This document shows, piece after piece, positions 40,942 through 49,292 of a stretch of 64,000 bases of DNA (within the stretch, counting starts at the first letter, position 1; each line of letters starts with the position of its first letter). The notes beneath the pieces are model-generated. The model saw nothing but the letters and a program-made list of their open reading frames with translations. It searched no databases and was not told the origin of the DNA. Both the position numbers and the translations under genes were made by a program. Location of the stretch: NCBI RefSeq assembly GCF_009766105.1, contig NZ_LMUH01000025.1, positions 253,190-317,189 of the forward strand, in the 5' to 3' direction. The stretch comes from Granulicella sp. S156 (lineage in GTDB: Bacteria > Acidobacteriota > Terriglobia > Terriglobales > Acidobacteriaceae).

Positions 40942-42210
40942 TTAATACGGCCTGTAGTACACCGGGCCATAGGGATAAGGACCGGGGCCATAGCGAACCG
41001 GTGTAGGACCTGCAGCATAGGACAACCGTGCCATCTCCTGCTGCGACACCGTCGTTACCGTAGTCGGCTGGGCAAGCGTGAATGTCAGTACAGACTCCGG
41101 TGGCACAATCACGCGCCCGTTAGGCGAGGCAGCCGAGCTTGCGACACCCGCTGCACCGCCAACACCCGCACCGATGGCTGCACCAGCACCACCGCCTGCC
41201 ACCGCACCAACGATCGCTCCGAGCGCACCCAGGCCAATCGCACTATTCACCGTTCCGGTCGTCTTGTCACGACCGGCTTGTCCCCAGGGGTTCGTTGCCA
41301 AAGGATACGTCTGACCGCCAAGCGTGAGGCTCGTCAACTGCAAAGAGAGCTCTCCCCGTCCCTTTAGGGTGCCAGCCTTTTTCGCGTCGACTACCGTTCC
41401 CTGAATCGAGGCGCCACGTGGAATAGCAACTGCGCCATTCGCTACGATGTCATTCATCACAATTCCAGTAAAGGGCGTTCCTGGCTGGACATGATTAGAG
41501 TCCAGGCCCCGATCGATACGTACCTGCAACGCCACCCCACCGGGCACTGTAACTTGCAGGCCAGCCCGCTGACCAGCATGAGGTCCACCGTTGGGAGAGC
41601 CGGGCGCATAGTTATTGCTATACAACGGCTGACGTGGTCCAGGTCCAGGCTGGCCATTGGGAGGCGGAGGTGGCCCACCAGCGGGTGCGCCATTGCCGTA
41701 TCCAGGCTGTGAGGGTTGATTGCTGTTGTCTGCCTGCACCGGAGGCTGTTGGCCTTGATCGCCGGGCTGCGCCGGAGCATACGTTCCGTCCGACTGTAGA
41801 ACCATATTGTTACCAGGGTTGTTCCCTGGATCGGAACCGGGGTTATTGCCCGGTGCACCCTGTTGCTGAGTGTCGCCATTGTTGTCGGCAACCGCCGCTG
41901 GAGTGTCACCAAGGGTTAGCTCGTCAACCACCTTCTTCACGCCATCGGCGCGTGCTACCAGGTTCTCTGCCTTGCTGCGTGCGGCCTCGTCATGCACATT
42001 TCCCGAGAGAGTCACAGTACCGTAGACAGTCGTGGACTGGATGTTCTGCGTAGAAAGCTCGGGAGCAGTAGCCAATTGCCGGAGGACGTTAGCTTCAATC
42101 TGAGCATCCGAAACAGTCGGCTTATCCTGCGCCTGCGCGCCTACCGCAGCAAATGCAAGCCCACCGGCCAGCACGACCCCACTCAGATGATTTATTTGAC
42201 GAAAACTCAT
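40942..42210 (-). CDS. exported BON-domain protein with glycine zipper
   Basis: 422 residues from the ATG at 42210 (GGAGGGAG upstream). Signal peptide 1-28 (LAGGLAFAAVGAQAQ), BON domain at about 35-95 (DAQIEANVLRQLATAPELST, TVYGTVTLSGNVHDEAARSK), which binds phospholipid membranes, then a Pro/Gln/Asn/Gly linker (about 100-205), a beta domain (VALQVRIDRGLDSNHVQPGT), and a glycine zipper (LGAIVGAVAGGGAGAAIGAG) able to insert in a membrane. Common in Acidobacteria; likely an outer envelope stability protein. Confidence 0.82.
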   Translation of the reverse strand: MSFRQINHLSGVVLAGGLAFAAVGAQAQDKPTVSDAQIEANVLRQLATAPELSTQNIQSTTVYGTVTLSGNVHDEAARSKAENLVARADGVKKVVDELTLGDTPAAVADNNGDTQQQGAPGNNPGSDPGNNPGNNMVLQSDGTYAPAQPGDQGQQPPVQADNSNQPSQPGYGNGAPAGGPPPPPNGQPGPGPRQPLYSNNYAPGSPNGGPHAGQRAGLQVTVPGGVALQVRIDRGLDSNHVQPGTPFTGIVMNDIVANGAVAIPRGASIQGTVVDAKKAGTLKGRGELSLQLTSLTLGGQTYPLATNPWGQAGRDKTTGTVNSAIGLGALGAIVGAVAGGGAGAAIGAGVGGAAGVASSAASPNGRVIVPPESVLTFTLAQPTTVTTVSQQEMARLSYAAGPTPVRYGPGPYPYGPVYYRPY

Positions 42211-42393
42211 AACTTTTCTCCCTCCAGGGGATTTAGCGACCATAAGACCAACTCCATTGACCTTGCCAACCCGGCCAATATTCCTATCTAAGGGCCGCTG
42301 CCCCGCACTATCATTGACGCGATTCCAAGAGAAAAGTTCCGGTTTCTTATAGGTGCATCTTCTTCAGCACACCCCATGAGGCCGTAGCCCGAA

Positions 42394-42422
42394 TTGACCT
42401 CTGCCGCCTTGTAACGTTATAG
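42394..42422 (+). promoter_or_regulatory. promoter of the initiator tRNA
   Basis: TTGACC (42394-42399) and TTATAG (42417-42422) are 17 bp apart, and the tRNA begins six bp further. Spacing and position fit a sigma-70 promoter that starts at or next to the mature 5' end, so little or no 5' processing would be needed. Confidence 0.75.
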
Positions 42423-42428
42423 TCAAAG

Positions 42429-42505
<77 letters not shown>

Positions 42506-42506
42506 C

Positions 42507-43217
42507 TTAGCCGAAAGGCCAACCCCAAATAACCCCACGTAAGAGCGACTCCAGGTCTCCGTGGGGTTTTGGTGCGTTTGCAAGGTTCCTTTGCATGGCT
42601 ATGCGCTCCTCAGTGCCTTCCTTAACGACTTTCGTATTTGCTTCGCGTTTCGCTTCCATCAACGCGTTGCCGTAGACGTTCATCGTGGTCGAGATTTGGG
42701 CGTGCCTCATCAGCTTTTGCTGCACCCCCATTGGCGCTCCCGTGTCATCCAGCCAGGAACGGTAGGTGTGGCGGAAGGTGTGCCCCCCGATCCCGTCATA
42801 CTTCCCTGCTGCTTCCCAGCGATCCTCATGGATCGGCAAGCGACCGCCGTTCGGAACTGGGCTGTCCTGTCGGCACCAGACTCCGCCCCCGGCACCGCAC
42901 TTCGGACACTCAACTAGGCAGCACCCGGCAGGCCGGATATAGTCCTGCTGGATGGGAGCCGCATGGTAGTGACGCCAGGGGACGTGGCTGCGGAAGACCA
43001 ATTCCAACCCCATGGATGGGGTTGGATCCTCGGTTGCGGCCTCCCTCTCGGACTGAAGCTTCCAGTCCAGAAGAACCGTCGCGAACTCAGGATCGAGCGG
43101 AAGCTCATCCTCGGAGTACTCCGTCTTCACCATCTTGACGCGACCGTGAACAACGGCTCGGACGACCCTCATACTGAGGTTCGCGAAGTCGATGTCCTCC
43201 CATTCGAGTGCCAGCAC
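42507..43217 (-). pseudogene. truncated tyrosine recombinase next to tRNA-fMet
   Basis: C-terminal catalytic part of a phage-type integrase, about 236 residues. It begins around EVLALEWEDIDFANLSMRVV; the frame reads upstream as IVRRRAE, which covers the first catalytic Arg, but the N-terminal DNA-binding domains are gone. The HxxR box is HTFRHTYRSWL, with LMRHAQISTTMNVYG giving the last His and the nucleophile Tyr. Between them sits an unusual insert with CPKCGAGGGVWCRQ, a possible metal ribbon. It points at the tRNA, the usual att site, so it is the remnant of an element that inserted there. Confidence 0.78.
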
Positions 43218-43256
43218 CTCTTCAGCACGTCGGCGTACAATTTGAACTGACAGAGC

Positions 43257-44297
43257 GTGTCTATGAAATATCGATTGGGCCCCCTTTCAAAGGGAGTCGC
43301 AGTGTGGTTTTCGCGGTTGCGTTTTGAAGAGAGTGCAGAACAGCTCCCCATCGGTAGTCCTGCGGGAGAGGCCGCTTTCCTGGCAAGAATTGAGCTCGAT
43401 ACAACCGGATCTGACTCCCAGAGCAAGGCTTTACAAGCCAAGCCGTATCTTCGAAGGCTTTGCTTCGGTGCCTCCTCAGGTTTGTTCCTTTCATGTTTGC
43501 TGTTTCAAGCGGTTCAGGCGGAAGGCATGCACTTCGCTTGCCCTGCCGAAAGCGATCTCTCCACCTCATCGACCATCCTTCGTGCCGGCCTTCCGAATCG
43601 AGACCGAGTCCCAGGATACACAGGATGCATTCGTTCGGCGGGTTTCTCTGCGGTGGAAGCGAGTTCTCCCGCAATCGCACCACGACTTATCGTGATCGGT
43701 TTTATGGGAGGGCGGGTCAAGGGCGGCAATCTCATACACAGAGAAGCCCAGCTCGCGAAGGAGTTGCAAGAGAGCTATCCACTCCGTGTGGATGCTGCCG
43801 TCTTTGCCAATCACCATGCGCAAGATGCTCTCGGACTCGTCCTGCATCTCCTGGACCGGAATCAGGATGGCCATCTGAGCGCGACCGAAAAGAACTCTGC
43901 CCGTATTGTGATCTACGGACATAGCTGGGGAGCATCGGAGACCGTCGCCTTCGCCAGGCAACTTAACGTGCTCAAGATTCCCGTGCTGCTGACCATTCAG
44001 GTGGATAGCGTCCAGAAACAGAACGAAAATGATGCAGATATTCCACCTAATGTCCGTGAAGCAATCAACTTCTATCAGACCGAGGGACTGCTGCATGGCC
44101 GCACTCTGATTGTGGCCATGGACCCGGCAAAGACGACGATCCTGGGAAATTTCGAGTCATCCTACAGACACAGCCCCGTTTCCTGCGCGAAGTATCCCTG
44201 GATTGCCAGGGTTTTCATGAAACCTCATATTGAGATCGAGAACGACCCCTCTGTATGGGAAAAGATCACTGCGCTCATTCAGGAAAAACTTTCCTAA
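43257..44297 (+). CDS. secreted alpha/beta-hydrolase-like protein
   Basis: The open frame is 346 residues; the real N-terminus is unclear. A signal-peptide-like stretch lies at about 62-86 (RRLCFGASSGLFLSCLLFQA, then VQA-EG), and no standard start lies just before it, so the true start may be the GTG at 43257, or the gene may be fused to integrase-side DNA. The core has LIVIGFMGGRVKGG, an EF-hand-like LDRNQDGHLSATEK and a nucleophile elbow IVIYGHSWGASETV (GHSWG). Acts outside the cytoplasm as an esterase or lipase-like protein. Accessory gene beside the integrase remnant. Confidence 0.6.
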   Translation: MSMKYRLGPLSKGVAVWFSRLRFEESAEQLPIGSPAGEAAFLARIELDTTGSDSQSKALQAKPYLRRLCFGASSGLFLSCLLFQAVQAEGMHFACPAESDLSTSSTILRAGLPNRDRVPGYTGCIRSAGFSAVEASSPAIAPRLIVIGFMGGRVKGGNLIHREAQLAKELQESYPLRVDAAVFANHHAQDALGLVLHLLDRNQDGHLSATEKNSARIVIYGHSWGASETVAFARQLNVLKIPVLLTIQVDSVQKQNENDADIPPNVREAINFYQTEGLLHGRTLIVAMDPAKTTILGNFESSYRHSPVSCAKYPWIARVFMKPHIEIENDPSVWEKITALIQEKLS

Positions 44298-44336
44298 ATC
44301 GGAGTCGTTTCCAGTTCGCAGGCACGGTCTATCCCA

Positions 44337-45416
44337 TTGGTTAGCATCCTATCAAGGGTGAACTATAGCGTAAGAATTGGCAGAACTTGCTCGAAACGTC
44401 TCTTTCCGGTCTCCCTTGCCTTGCTCAGCCTCTTGGTGATGGAGAACTATGGACATGCCTCCGTCGCATTGCTGATGGAAGAACCCTACGGCAAGTTCGG
44501 GGCCATGAATCCAACCGGCCATGCGGCGATCTACCTGAATCACATTTGCGCGGATTCTCCCATCGTCCTTCGGCCCTGTCATGATGGGGAGTTTGGCGTT
44601 GTCATCAGCCGCTATCACAAGATCGACGGCTATGATTGGATCGCTATTCCTTTAGTCGCGTATCTCTATGCCGTCGACGCACCCGGCGGTATTCCTTCGA
44701 CGGTGGACAAGGACCAAGTCGCGGCGTTGCGCAATGCCTATCGCCAGCAGCATCTGCTGGATCTCGCCCCGGACGATAAAAAGGGTGGCGTCCCGAAGGG
44801 TGAGTGGACCGAATTGGTGGGATCGTCGTACGACCGCACCATTCACGGCTTCCAGGTAGACAGCAATTCAGAGCAGGATCAGCGCTTCATTGCCATCTTC
44901 AACGACCGCAAAAACGTCGGTCACTTCAATCTGCTCTTCCACAACTGCGCGGACTTCTCTCGCGTGGTGCTCGATATCTATATGCCGCACGCGGTTCACC
45001 GCAACCTCATCGCCGATGTAGGCCTCACGACGCCCAAGCAGGTAGCACGCTCTCTGGTGGAGTATGGGAAGAAGTATCCCGAGGTCAACATGACCGCCTT
45101 CATCATCCGGCAGGTGCCTGGCAGCATACCCCGCAGCCATCCTGTCGATGGCGTAGCCGAATCCCTGGTGAAGAGTAAAAAGTATGTCATCCCCCTGGCC
45201 GTGTTCGCTCCTGAACTGACCGGTGGAGCGGTCGTTGCCTATCTGGCCGACGGCCGTCTGAAGCTGCCCAAAGGGGCGACGGTCCTGAACATCGGCGACC
45301 AGGAGATCAGCGACACCGACATGCCGGAGACATCCATCCCCGATCCTCGCAAGCCGCTCCCGGTTAGTTCTGAACCGGCAGCTACAGCGGCCGCCCCACC
45401 GGCCCCCAAACTCTGA
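44337..45416 (+). CDS. exported protein with permuted papain-like (DUF4105-type) motif
   Basis: 359-residue frame from a TTG at 44337; a GTG at 44358 is an alternative. Signal peptide ends near residue 41 (PVSLALLSLLVMENYGHA). The pattern NPTGHAAIYLNHICAD with a conserved His, and later NLLFHNCADFSRVV with His-Asn-Cys, is what permuted NlpC/P60-like or Lnb N-terminal (DUF4105) proteins show, with Cys as nucleophile. The C-terminus is Pro/Ala-rich. Function unknown; it follows the hydrolase-like gene by 39 bp in the same direction and may be co-transcribed. Confidence 0.6.
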   Translation: MVSILSRVNYSVRIGRTCSKRLFPVSLALLSLLVMENYGHASVALLMEEPYGKFGAMNPTGHAAIYLNHICADSPIVLRPCHDGEFGVVISRYHKIDGYDWIAIPLVAYLYAVDAPGGIPSTVDKDQVAALRNAYRQQHLLDLAPDDKKGGVPKGEWTELVGSSYDRTIHGFQVDSNSEQDQRFIAIFNDRKNVGHFNLLFHNCADFSRVVLDIYMPHAVHRNLIADVGLTTPKQVARSLVEYGKKYPEVNMTAFIIRQVPGSIPRSHPVDGVAESLVKSKKYVIPLAVFAPELTGGAVVAYLADGRLKLPKGATVLNIGDQEISDTDMPETSIPDPRKPLPVSSEPAATAAAPPAPKL

Positions 45417-45505
45417 CAGGTCCGCTACGGACAAGCCCCGCAGTTGTTCCGGTCCGATCACGACGAAGTGCTGAGGAACCTCGGATTAAGTCCTTGCTTT
45501 GGAGG

Positions 45506-45526
45506 GGCGGGACTTTCAGTCCCGCC
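45506..45526. terminator. 9-bp hairpin in a 400-bp gap
   Basis: GGCGGGACT and AGTCCCGCC form a perfect stem around TTC. It may terminate the gene that ends at 45416. The rest of the gap (45417-45816) has one weak minus frame (45581-45796) without recognised family or convincing ribosome site. Confidence 0.45.
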
Positions 45527-45816
45527 GTAAACGGCAACGAGCGACACACACCGTCGGCTGGCTAATCTTTGGGATACAGCTTATGAGGTCGCCGGAAGCG
45601 AAAAACGAATCCAACGACCATTGGTGAGAAATCCCGAAGCGGAAATGCGAACAAAAGGCGACGATCCAAGGCTCACAAAATCAAGCCCACCCCACGAGGT
45701 TTCAACCCCAAACCAACCCCCAAATAAGAACTCCCTAAACCTACTTTCAACGACTTTCTCCTCCATCGATTCCTGCTGAACCTTCATCTGACTCAAAATC
45801 GAACTTACTTGGCTGG

Positions 45817-46473
45817 CTATTGCGGCTTTGACGTCGGAAACGATTCTCCATACAGCTCCACCGCCACCGCCTCTGGACTCAAGAACGCGTGCTGGACATG
45901 GTGCTGTAGTAGCACATCGAGCCGAGTGTAGCCCCAGGCAACAGCGCCAAAGGGAATTTTGATCTGGCCAGCAGCTTCAACATCCCGGATTTCATCTCCT
46001 ATCAGGAGCGCATCGGACGCCGCAATCCCAGTCATACCCAAAATTCTGCGAATGCGTGACGCCTTACCGAAGAGAGAACTCCCGCACTCGATATGGCGAA
46101 AGCGCCCAACGTGCGTGGGCGACAAGACATGCTCTACAACAGCTGAGGCATTTGAGCTCAAGACCGTTAATATGGCGCGCGTCTCTGATAGCTCCCTGAG
46201 CATCGTATCCACGCCACCAAAGAGAGATATCTCGTTCACATGATTCTGCATGCTTGCTCGCATGTATCTTGCAAGCAATGGAAGCTTGTAAAGCGGCACA
46301 CCATGATGTTCGAAGATCTGGCGAGCAGTCATGCCCCGCAGGAGTGCCAGATTCTCCCGATCGAGCTTCCTGAATCGAAACTTTCTCGCTGCATCATCAA
46401 AGATTTCCAAAGATAAAGCGAAAGTGTCTGCAAGTGTCCCATCGAAGTCAAAGATCAGCAGTTTAGGCGGCAA
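45817..46473 (-). CDS. HAD-family phosphatase (phosphoglycolate phosphatase-like)
   Basis: 218 residues. HAD motif I is LIFDFDGTLADT (Asp nucleophile), motif II is LTVLSSNAS, Lys in FGKASRIRRIL is motif III, and ALLIGDEIRDVEAA is motif IV. The cap is inserted after motif I (C1 type), as in Gph-like phosphatases. Hydrolyses a phosphoester in the cytoplasm; substrate not readable. Stands alone. Confidence 0.85.
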   Translation of the reverse strand: MPPKLLIFDFDGTLADTFALSLEIFDDAARKFRFRKLDRENLALLRGMTARQIFEHHGVPLYKLPLLARYMRASMQNHVNEISLFGGVDTMLRELSETRAILTVLSSNASAVVEHVLSPTHVGRFRHIECGSSLFGKASRIRRILGMTGIAASDALLIGDEIRDVEAAGQIKIPFGAVAWGYTRLDVLLQHHVQHAFLSPEAVAVELYGESFPTSKPQ

Positions 46474-46823
46474 GCTCGAGGGACTCCAATCGATTCAAGT
46501 TCTGATTGCAAGAATACGGTTCATAGAGCCTTCAGAATAGTTCCCCCCTAAAAATACAAGCATTTCCAAGTTCTTGATCAAGTAGAGATCAGGTCTATAC
46601 AAGGCAAGTAAGACCAAAGACTCCACACCATCGAACACACGGCAGGGTGGTCTCACCAGAAACGACGCCACTTGAGCATGGGCACAATCGTGCTTCGCCC
46701 TCAATAAATCTGGGGATCTGGCACCATCGAAACCTGGAATCTGGCTCTACCCGGGCATTTATGCCGCGAGTATGTTTGGGGTCGCAGCACCCACCACTCA
46801 AACACACCCTCGGGGATACCATC
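46474..46823. other. divergent intergenic region
   Basis: 350 bp between the HAD gene and the 723-residue orphan. The orphan's frame is open from 46647 but shows no support before 46824. Promoters for both genes must lie here; I see no marked repeat. Confidence 0.35.
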
Positions 46824-48995
46824 ATGGCTAGGTCCAGCAGCGCATCACGCAGCAAAGCTCAGACAGGTTCCGGCCCAGCCGCCACTCTGACACAAGCTCA
46901 GGGCATGATTCAGGATTATCAGCAGATCATGCAGCCACCGGTGTCGAACCAAATGGCCAACGCCTTCTTCGCGGTCCAACGTCATCCGAAGCACGCGAAG
47001 AGGACTGAGTTGGTGACCGTCAACCCCGACAATGGCCTGATCTGGTTTTATCCAGACCATAGCTCCAATTCCGGTTGGTCGCATGAAGTAAGCACTATTT
47101 ATGACGCGCCAACGGATAGCAATGGCCCGATTCTACCGACTGCTTTGTTGCCCTTCTATCAGCGGGAGACGCTCTATGTTTTTGCCGAGTACGGCAATGA
47201 ACCGAGCAACGGAGTGACTACCGCTCAACTGTTAGGCATGCAATGGACTGAGTCCAGAGGGTGGGCTGAGGCGAGCCTGCCCTCGCCGTTGCGATCCATT
47301 CTGTTGCAGATGACTCAGGCCTCGCTGTTCTTCGATGAAGACGGCATGGGCTATCTGTATGGCGTGACGTATAGCTTCAGCAACCAGGCGACCCTCGTCA
47401 TTGTCGGCGTGGAGCCGAATGGATTCGAACTGACGACGCTCTATTTGGGACCGGCGATCACAGGTGCCAGCTATAAGCTGCTTTCGGGCACACAGAACAA
47501 ACAACTCATCATTATGAGCCTACAGTGTTCGACAGCAACCTTCGCGAGCGCGATCAAAGAGGCCGGAAGCATCAGCCTGACGGGAGAGACCAGTAGCCAG
47601 GACCTCGGCGTCGGTGACCTTACTGCGGATACAGTTGTTCCGATTGCGCGCGGTTCAGCCCCCCAGCCGAGCTTTCTTCTACTCACTCAGGCTCAGTCGT
47701 TATACCTGGTGGTTGGCAATGGTCTTGATGGGAGTCCCGCAGCTACAGCCACGCAGATCACCGGTGGAACCAATCAACCGGCAGCTTTAATCTCTATCAC
47801 CGGTGGAAGCCAGGAAGGTGGAGGTGCCTTCACAGCCTTTGCACTTGATGCTGCTTCAAATTCCCTATGGACACTGACCCAGACCTCCTCAGGGGGAAGC
47901 TACGCCTGGGTACCGATGGGCAATATCGGCATCGCAATCGCCGCACCGCAGTTTATGGCGGGCGGGCCCGAGATGTTCTTGTGCAGTGAAAAAACAATTG
48001 TGTCGCACATCACACAGCGTGCAAGCACGGGTTCCTGGTTCACGCTGCCCATTGCAACGCCCTCACTGGACACGCAGCCGATCACTGAGACGGCGAGCTA
48101 CAGTCAGCAATTCACGTTAACTTCGACATCAACCGGTATGGTGATGCCGAGGGAAGTCCTAAGTATTTATTCAAACCCGGCCCAGGTGCTGGTCATCAAT
48201 AACATCGCTTACAACTCTTCGCCAACCTCTCCGGCGATCGTCCAAACTGATCCCAGCGGCAATCTGACCGTTACTTCGGCTGCCACTGGCTTGGCTTCAC
48301 CCATTCTGTCGGTCACGGGTGCAGCATTAACCGGAACCCCAGCAAACAGCTATCGCGGCGACCTGCAACTGCATCAGAGGATCGCTGGGCAAGGCTTTAT
48401 TTATAACGGCCAGAGCCTCATTACCGGCGGTGTGCTGCCAGCGAGCGCGTCATCAGATGATTCGAATGAGTTAGCCACCAATCTGCAGCAGTTGAGCGGC
48501 GTGGCCGTCAACCTTGGCACTGGCTCCTCGAGCAGCGCCCTTAAGGGCGCGCGGAGATCGAGTCTGATGCAGATCCGCGAAGGAAAATTGCACTGTCGGC
48601 AGATTACCCATGAGGAATATGCCGCGATTGCAGGAACCTCCGAATCTGTATTCGGTGATGCCTGGGGCGGTTTTGCGCATTTCTGCAAACAAGCCTGGAA
48701 TGACATCACACAGATCGCACTGGAGATCGCTGAGAAGACGGCTACCATCGCCGTCTCGATTTACAACTCGACCAAGAACTTTATGCTGACCACGATTGAC
48801 GACATTCGCGACGCGCTGGAAGTCATCCTTCAGTGGATGGCGAAGTTGTGGAACGAGATTGTCAACGTCCTCGAAAAGTTTATTGAGTTCATCAAACTAT
48901 TGTTCGACTGGGACAAAACCCTTAACACGAAGGCAGTTGGGGATATCGAATGCATCGGACAACGGGTATGGTTTCATCCAGTGTCTGGTCTGTGA
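46824..48995 (+). CDS. large orphan protein, apparently truncated at its C-terminus
   Basis: 723 residues from the ATG at 46824 (CGGGGAT upstream). There is no signal peptide. Residues about 40-520 look like a beta-propeller (repeated pieces such as LVTVNPDNGLIWFYPDHSSN, LSIYSNPAQVLVINN). The last 150 residues are helical (EIAEKTATIAVSIYNSTKNF, ALEVILQWMAKLWNEIVNVL, KFIEFIKLLFDWDKTLNTKA) and resemble, from memory, much longer hypothetical proteins in which a phrase like FDWDDILRTK continues into another helical domain. Here it stops shortly after. Function unknown. Confidence 0.6.
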   Translation: MARSSSASRSKAQTGSGPAATLTQAQGMIQDYQQIMQPPVSNQMANAFFAVQRHPKHAKRTELVTVNPDNGLIWFYPDHSSNSGWSHEVSTIYDAPTDSNGPILPTALLPFYQRETLYVFAEYGNEPSNGVTTAQLLGMQWTESRGWAEASLPSPLRSILLQMTQASLFFDEDGMGYLYGVTYSFSNQATLVIVGVEPNGFELTTLYLGPAITGASYKLLSGTQNKQLIIMSLQCSTATFASAIKEAGSISLTGETSSQDLGVGDLTADTVVPIARGSAPQPSFLLLTQAQSLYLVVGNGLDGSPAATATQITGGTNQPAALISITGGSQEGGGAFTAFALDAASNSLWTLTQTSSGGSYAWVPMGNIGIAIAAPQFMAGGPEMFLCSEKTIVSHITQRASTGSWFTLPIATPSLDTQPITETASYSQQFTLTSTSTGMVMPREVLSIYSNPAQVLVINNIAYNSSPTSPAIVQTDPSGNLTVTSAATGLASPILSVTGAALTGTPANSYRGDLQLHQRIAGQGFIYNGQSLITGGVLPASASSDDSNELATNLQQLSGVAVNLGTGSSSSALKGARRSSLMQIREGKLHCRQITHEEYAAIAGTSESVFGDAWGGFAHFCKQAWNDITQIALEIAEKTATIAVSIYNSTKNFMLTTIDDIRDALEVILQWMAKLWNEIVNVLEKFIEFIKLLFDWDKTLNTKAVGDIECIGQRVWFHPVSGL

Positions 48996-49259
48996 ATCGC
49001 CATCGACTTCCACTTCCGATGAGGTTCCCTACGGCGCATTGGCCTTCTTCGATACCACTGTGACGGATCCCAAAGTTGGCGGAGGATGCTCCATTAACTG
49101 GAGTCCGGCTCCTGCAATAGATGCAGGGAGGGTGCGGCGGCATGCTACAATTCGCTCGTTTCTAGTCATAATAATTTCATTCTCCCGTAGCTCAAGAAAG
49201 TCGTTTTACTTCTGAGCGCGGTGTCTGTGATAGGGACATGCAATTCCCTGTGACTTTAT

Positions 49260-49279
49260 GCCGCCACAGGTGTGGCGGC
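49260..49279 (+). promoter_or_regulatory. 9-bp stem-loop abutting the MocR ribosome site
   Basis: GCCGCCACA and TGTGGCGGC flank GG. The stem ends three bases before AGGAG and 13 bases before the ATG at 49293. As DNA it may be the operator of the regulator; as RNA it may limit ribosome access. Confidence 0.5.
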
Positions 49280-49292
49280 GCAGGAGCAATTC

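Noticed and set aside
42561-43138. Long plus-strand frames across the integrase remnant
   Set aside because: Shadows of the integrase coding strand, which has clear catalytic motifs.
45581-45796. 71-residue minus frame next to the HAD gene
   Set aside because: Start is doubtful (TTG or internal ATG), no family, so not called as a gene.
48996-49215. Possible frameshifted continuation of the 723-residue orphan
   Set aside because: A frame exists (SPSTSTSDEVPYGALAFFD), but its composition does not look like the helical domain expected, so I do not join them.
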